DNA of 64,000 nucleotides. Source: PXAP01 sp964520585 (GTDB lineage Bacteria; Bacteroidota; Bacteroidia; Bacteroidales; PUMT01). The stretch is taken from NCBI GenBank assembly GCA_964520585.1, contig CAZFOO010000005.1, positions 12,437 to 76,436 on the forward strand, in the 5' to 3' direction. Below the pieces are notes generated by a model. The model had not been told where the DNA came from, did not search any database, and saw nothing but the letters and a program-made list of their open reading frames with translations. A program made the translations under genes and the position numbers. Below are positions 62,744 through 64,000 of the stretch, in pieces (position 1 is the first letter of the stretch; every line of letters begins with the position of its first letter).

Positions 62744-62977
62744 GCAAATGAGCTTTAAATAATTAAATGATGATTCAGATATTTAACAGAGTTTAACAAC
62801 TCACCAGGCATTTTTGTTGAGCAAAAATGAAAAAAGAACTTAACTAAGGATATGAAATCGATGAATTTATATAACTGACCGTAGCATCTAAATTAATGCT
62901 TTTCATCCATAAATTTATAATTTAGATTGAAAAAAATGATATGATGGTCGATTACCCATGCAATATATTGCGTTTTG

Positions 62978-63005
62978 TTGAATTTTCAATTGATGGGAAA
63001 TTCAT
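62978..63005 (+). repeat. 28-base palindromic element, copy 2
   Basis: Starts TTGAATTTTCAATTGATGG and ends AAATTCAT. It differs from copy 1 (minus strand 56421-56448) at three positions. It lies 33 bases upstream of the SGNH-hydrolase ATG, inside an otherwise featureless gap of about 290 bases. Confidence 0.75.
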
Positions 63006-63037
63006 GTACATTTATCCCGGATTATTACTTATTATTA

Positions 63038-63724
63038 ATGAGAAGCATTATTCTAATTTTTCTTATTATTTCAATCTCATGTTCTCCTATAAGGGTATAC
63101 CGAGAACTTCCCGAGGTTAAAGCATGGGAGCCGGAGATCCGGAAATTTGAACAGCTTGATAAAGTGGAATCTGTTCCCGGCAATTCTGTATTATTTACAG
63201 GCAGCTCCAGTATCCGGTTATGGTCAAGTCTTGAAGAAGACATGTCTCCTTATCCGGTAATTCAAAGAGGATATGGTGGAGCAAAATTAAGCGATTTTGC
63301 CGTTTATGCGGAAAGGATTATTTATCCTCATAATCTCAGGGCTATAGTGATTTTCGTTGCTAACGATATATCCGGCAGTCCGGTTGATAAAAAACCGAAG
63401 GAAGTTTTAAAAATCTTCAAATATGTTGTAAAAACAGTCAGAAAAAAGTTTCCAGACACCCCTGTTTTCTGGATTGCTATAACACCCACTGAATCAAGAT
63501 GGGAAGTATGGCCGCAGATACAGGAAGCAAACAATCTGATTGATATTTATTGTAAAAAAAACCTTAATCTATATTATATTTCCACGGAAGACCATTTTTT
63601 GAATGTGCAGGGCGCACCTAAAAACGATTTGTTCCTCGACGATTTGTTACATCTGAATGCAAAGGGCTACAGCATGTGGACCGGGATTATTAAAAATGAA
63701 CTTGACAGGGTATTGCATGAATAA
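63038..63724 (+). CDS. SGNH/GDSL-family lipoprotein hydrolase
   Basis: About 228 residues from the ATG at 63038. A lipoprotein signal ends IISISC (Cys15). The catalytic blocks are LFTGSSSIRLW (nucleophile serine near 57), GYGGAKLSDF, IFVANDISG and DDLLHLNAKGY with the Asp-His pair. An acyl or acetyl esterase on envelope sugars or lipids is likely; the substrate is unknown. An upstream ATG at 62975 would give a poor leader and include the palindromic element. Confidence 0.85.
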   Translation: MRSIILIFLIISISCSPIRVYRELPEVKAWEPEIRKFEQLDKVESVPGNSVLFTGSSSIRLWSSLEEDMSPYPVIQRGYGGAKLSDFAVYAERIIYPHNLRAIVIFVANDISGSPVDKKPKEVLKIFKYVVKTVRKKFPDTPVFWIAITPTESRWEVWPQIQEANNLIDIYCKKNLNLYYISTEDHFLNVQGAPKNDLFLDDLLHLNAKGYSMWTGIIKNELDRVLHE

Positions 63725-63805
63725 TTTAAATCAGAGCATATACAGGTGATTAACTATAAACGGTTTAATAAAAAATTGATTCTAATGATGGTCCATATGT
63801 TGCCG

Positions 63806-63899
63806 TAGTTCGGATGAAACCCTCATGTTAATTTTTAACACAAAATAAGATGTATAAACATGAGGGTTCCATGGATTGAAAAGCAAAATAACCGAACTA
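63806..63899. repeat. Nested inverted repeat at the right edge
   Basis: The inner arms AACCCTCATGTT (63818-63829) and AACATGAGGGTT (63857-63868) are perfect complements. Outer arms TAGTTCGG (63806-63813) and CCGAACTA (63892-63899) are also complementary. A third dyad, TGTTAA-TTT-TTAACA (63826-63840), overlaps one inner arm. No gene is seen in the last 276 bases. Confidence 0.75.
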
Positions 63900-64000
63900 T
63901 GCATTATTAACATATTGTTAAACAGATTGCTAACTATACTTTATACGAATGAATCATCCATGCTACTTCGTAACACAAAAATGCATGAATAAACAACATG

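Noticed and set aside
1..64000. tRNA, rRNA or CRISPR loci
   Set aside because: I looked for T-arm sequences, rRNA signatures and regularly spaced repeats and found none; the only tandem arrays are the 13-base and 36-base repeats listed.

Overview
The window comes from a member of the Bacteroidota, most likely Bacteroidales/Marinilabiliales. This rests on AT-rich DNA, few Shine-Dalgarno sequences, and many start regions preceded by the Bacteroidota sigma-A type -7 box TAnnTTTG, sometimes with a TTG about 17-21 bases upstream. The gene set fits too: a TonB-dependent receptor with an N-terminal carboxypeptidase-D-like domain, SPOR and PorT-like envelope proteins, a DUF4369-type thioredoxin, NagB fused to a PIG-L deacetylase, and a SiaC/DUF1987 protein. 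No tRNA, rRNA, CRISPR array, intact transposase or prophage was seen. It is mainly chromosomal housekeeping DNA with several accessory patches.

Layout. 1-3600: a TonB-dependent receptor, a gene remnant and a probable structured non-coding RNA with its own promoter and terminator, bracketed by two copies of a roughly 105-base direct repeat carrying TTATCAACA boxes. 3.6-8.3 kb: a FetAB-like metal exporter, an AI-2E-family membrane protein and an HtrA protease whose second PDZ domain is out of frame. 8.5-16.8 kb: an SRAP protein, a SPOR protein, two membrane proteins, a GH13 amylase-family enzyme, a TonB-like protein, SiaC, and an unrecognised 320-residue protein. 17-20.8 kb: a three-gene biotin-dependent acyl-CoA carboxylase set. 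20.8-28.5 kb: a serine hydrolase, two thioredoxin-fold proteins, a YtxH/holin-like stress module, an outer-membrane barrel, a Ste24-type protease and a TPR lipoprotein. 28.6-36.9 kb: amino-sugar catabolism (NagA, a sodium symporter, and a NagB/PIG-L fusion), interrupted by FabG, PyrD and an XRE regulator that lies among repeated palindromes. 37-49.7 kb: a DUF368 lipid-carrier transporter, phosphosulfolactate synthase, TPR and coiled-coil proteins, FolD, Ffh, ArgS, a small secreted protein with W-M-x-D-x(3)-W repeats, a glycosyltransferase and a thioredoxin. 49.8-56.3 kb: SucD, then a minus-strand operon coupling an ECF-type nickel importer to LarE, LarB and LarC, which make the nickel-pincer nucleotide; the usual client LarA is not in the window. 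56.7-64 kb: MnmE, a CreD envelope-stress module with its own winged-helix regulator and two matching operators, a YyaL-type thioredoxin protein, an SGNH lipoprotein and a nested inverted repeat at the right edge.

The most notable regulatory observations are: the possible 320-base RNA near 3 kb; the AAAGTACTTT operators placed identically at both CreD-module promoters; the TTACAAATGTAA array around the XRE gene; and a 28-base palindrome present 25/28 identical upstream of both the nickel operon and the SGNH gene. All functional assignments come from reading motifs and recalling families; no database search was run.
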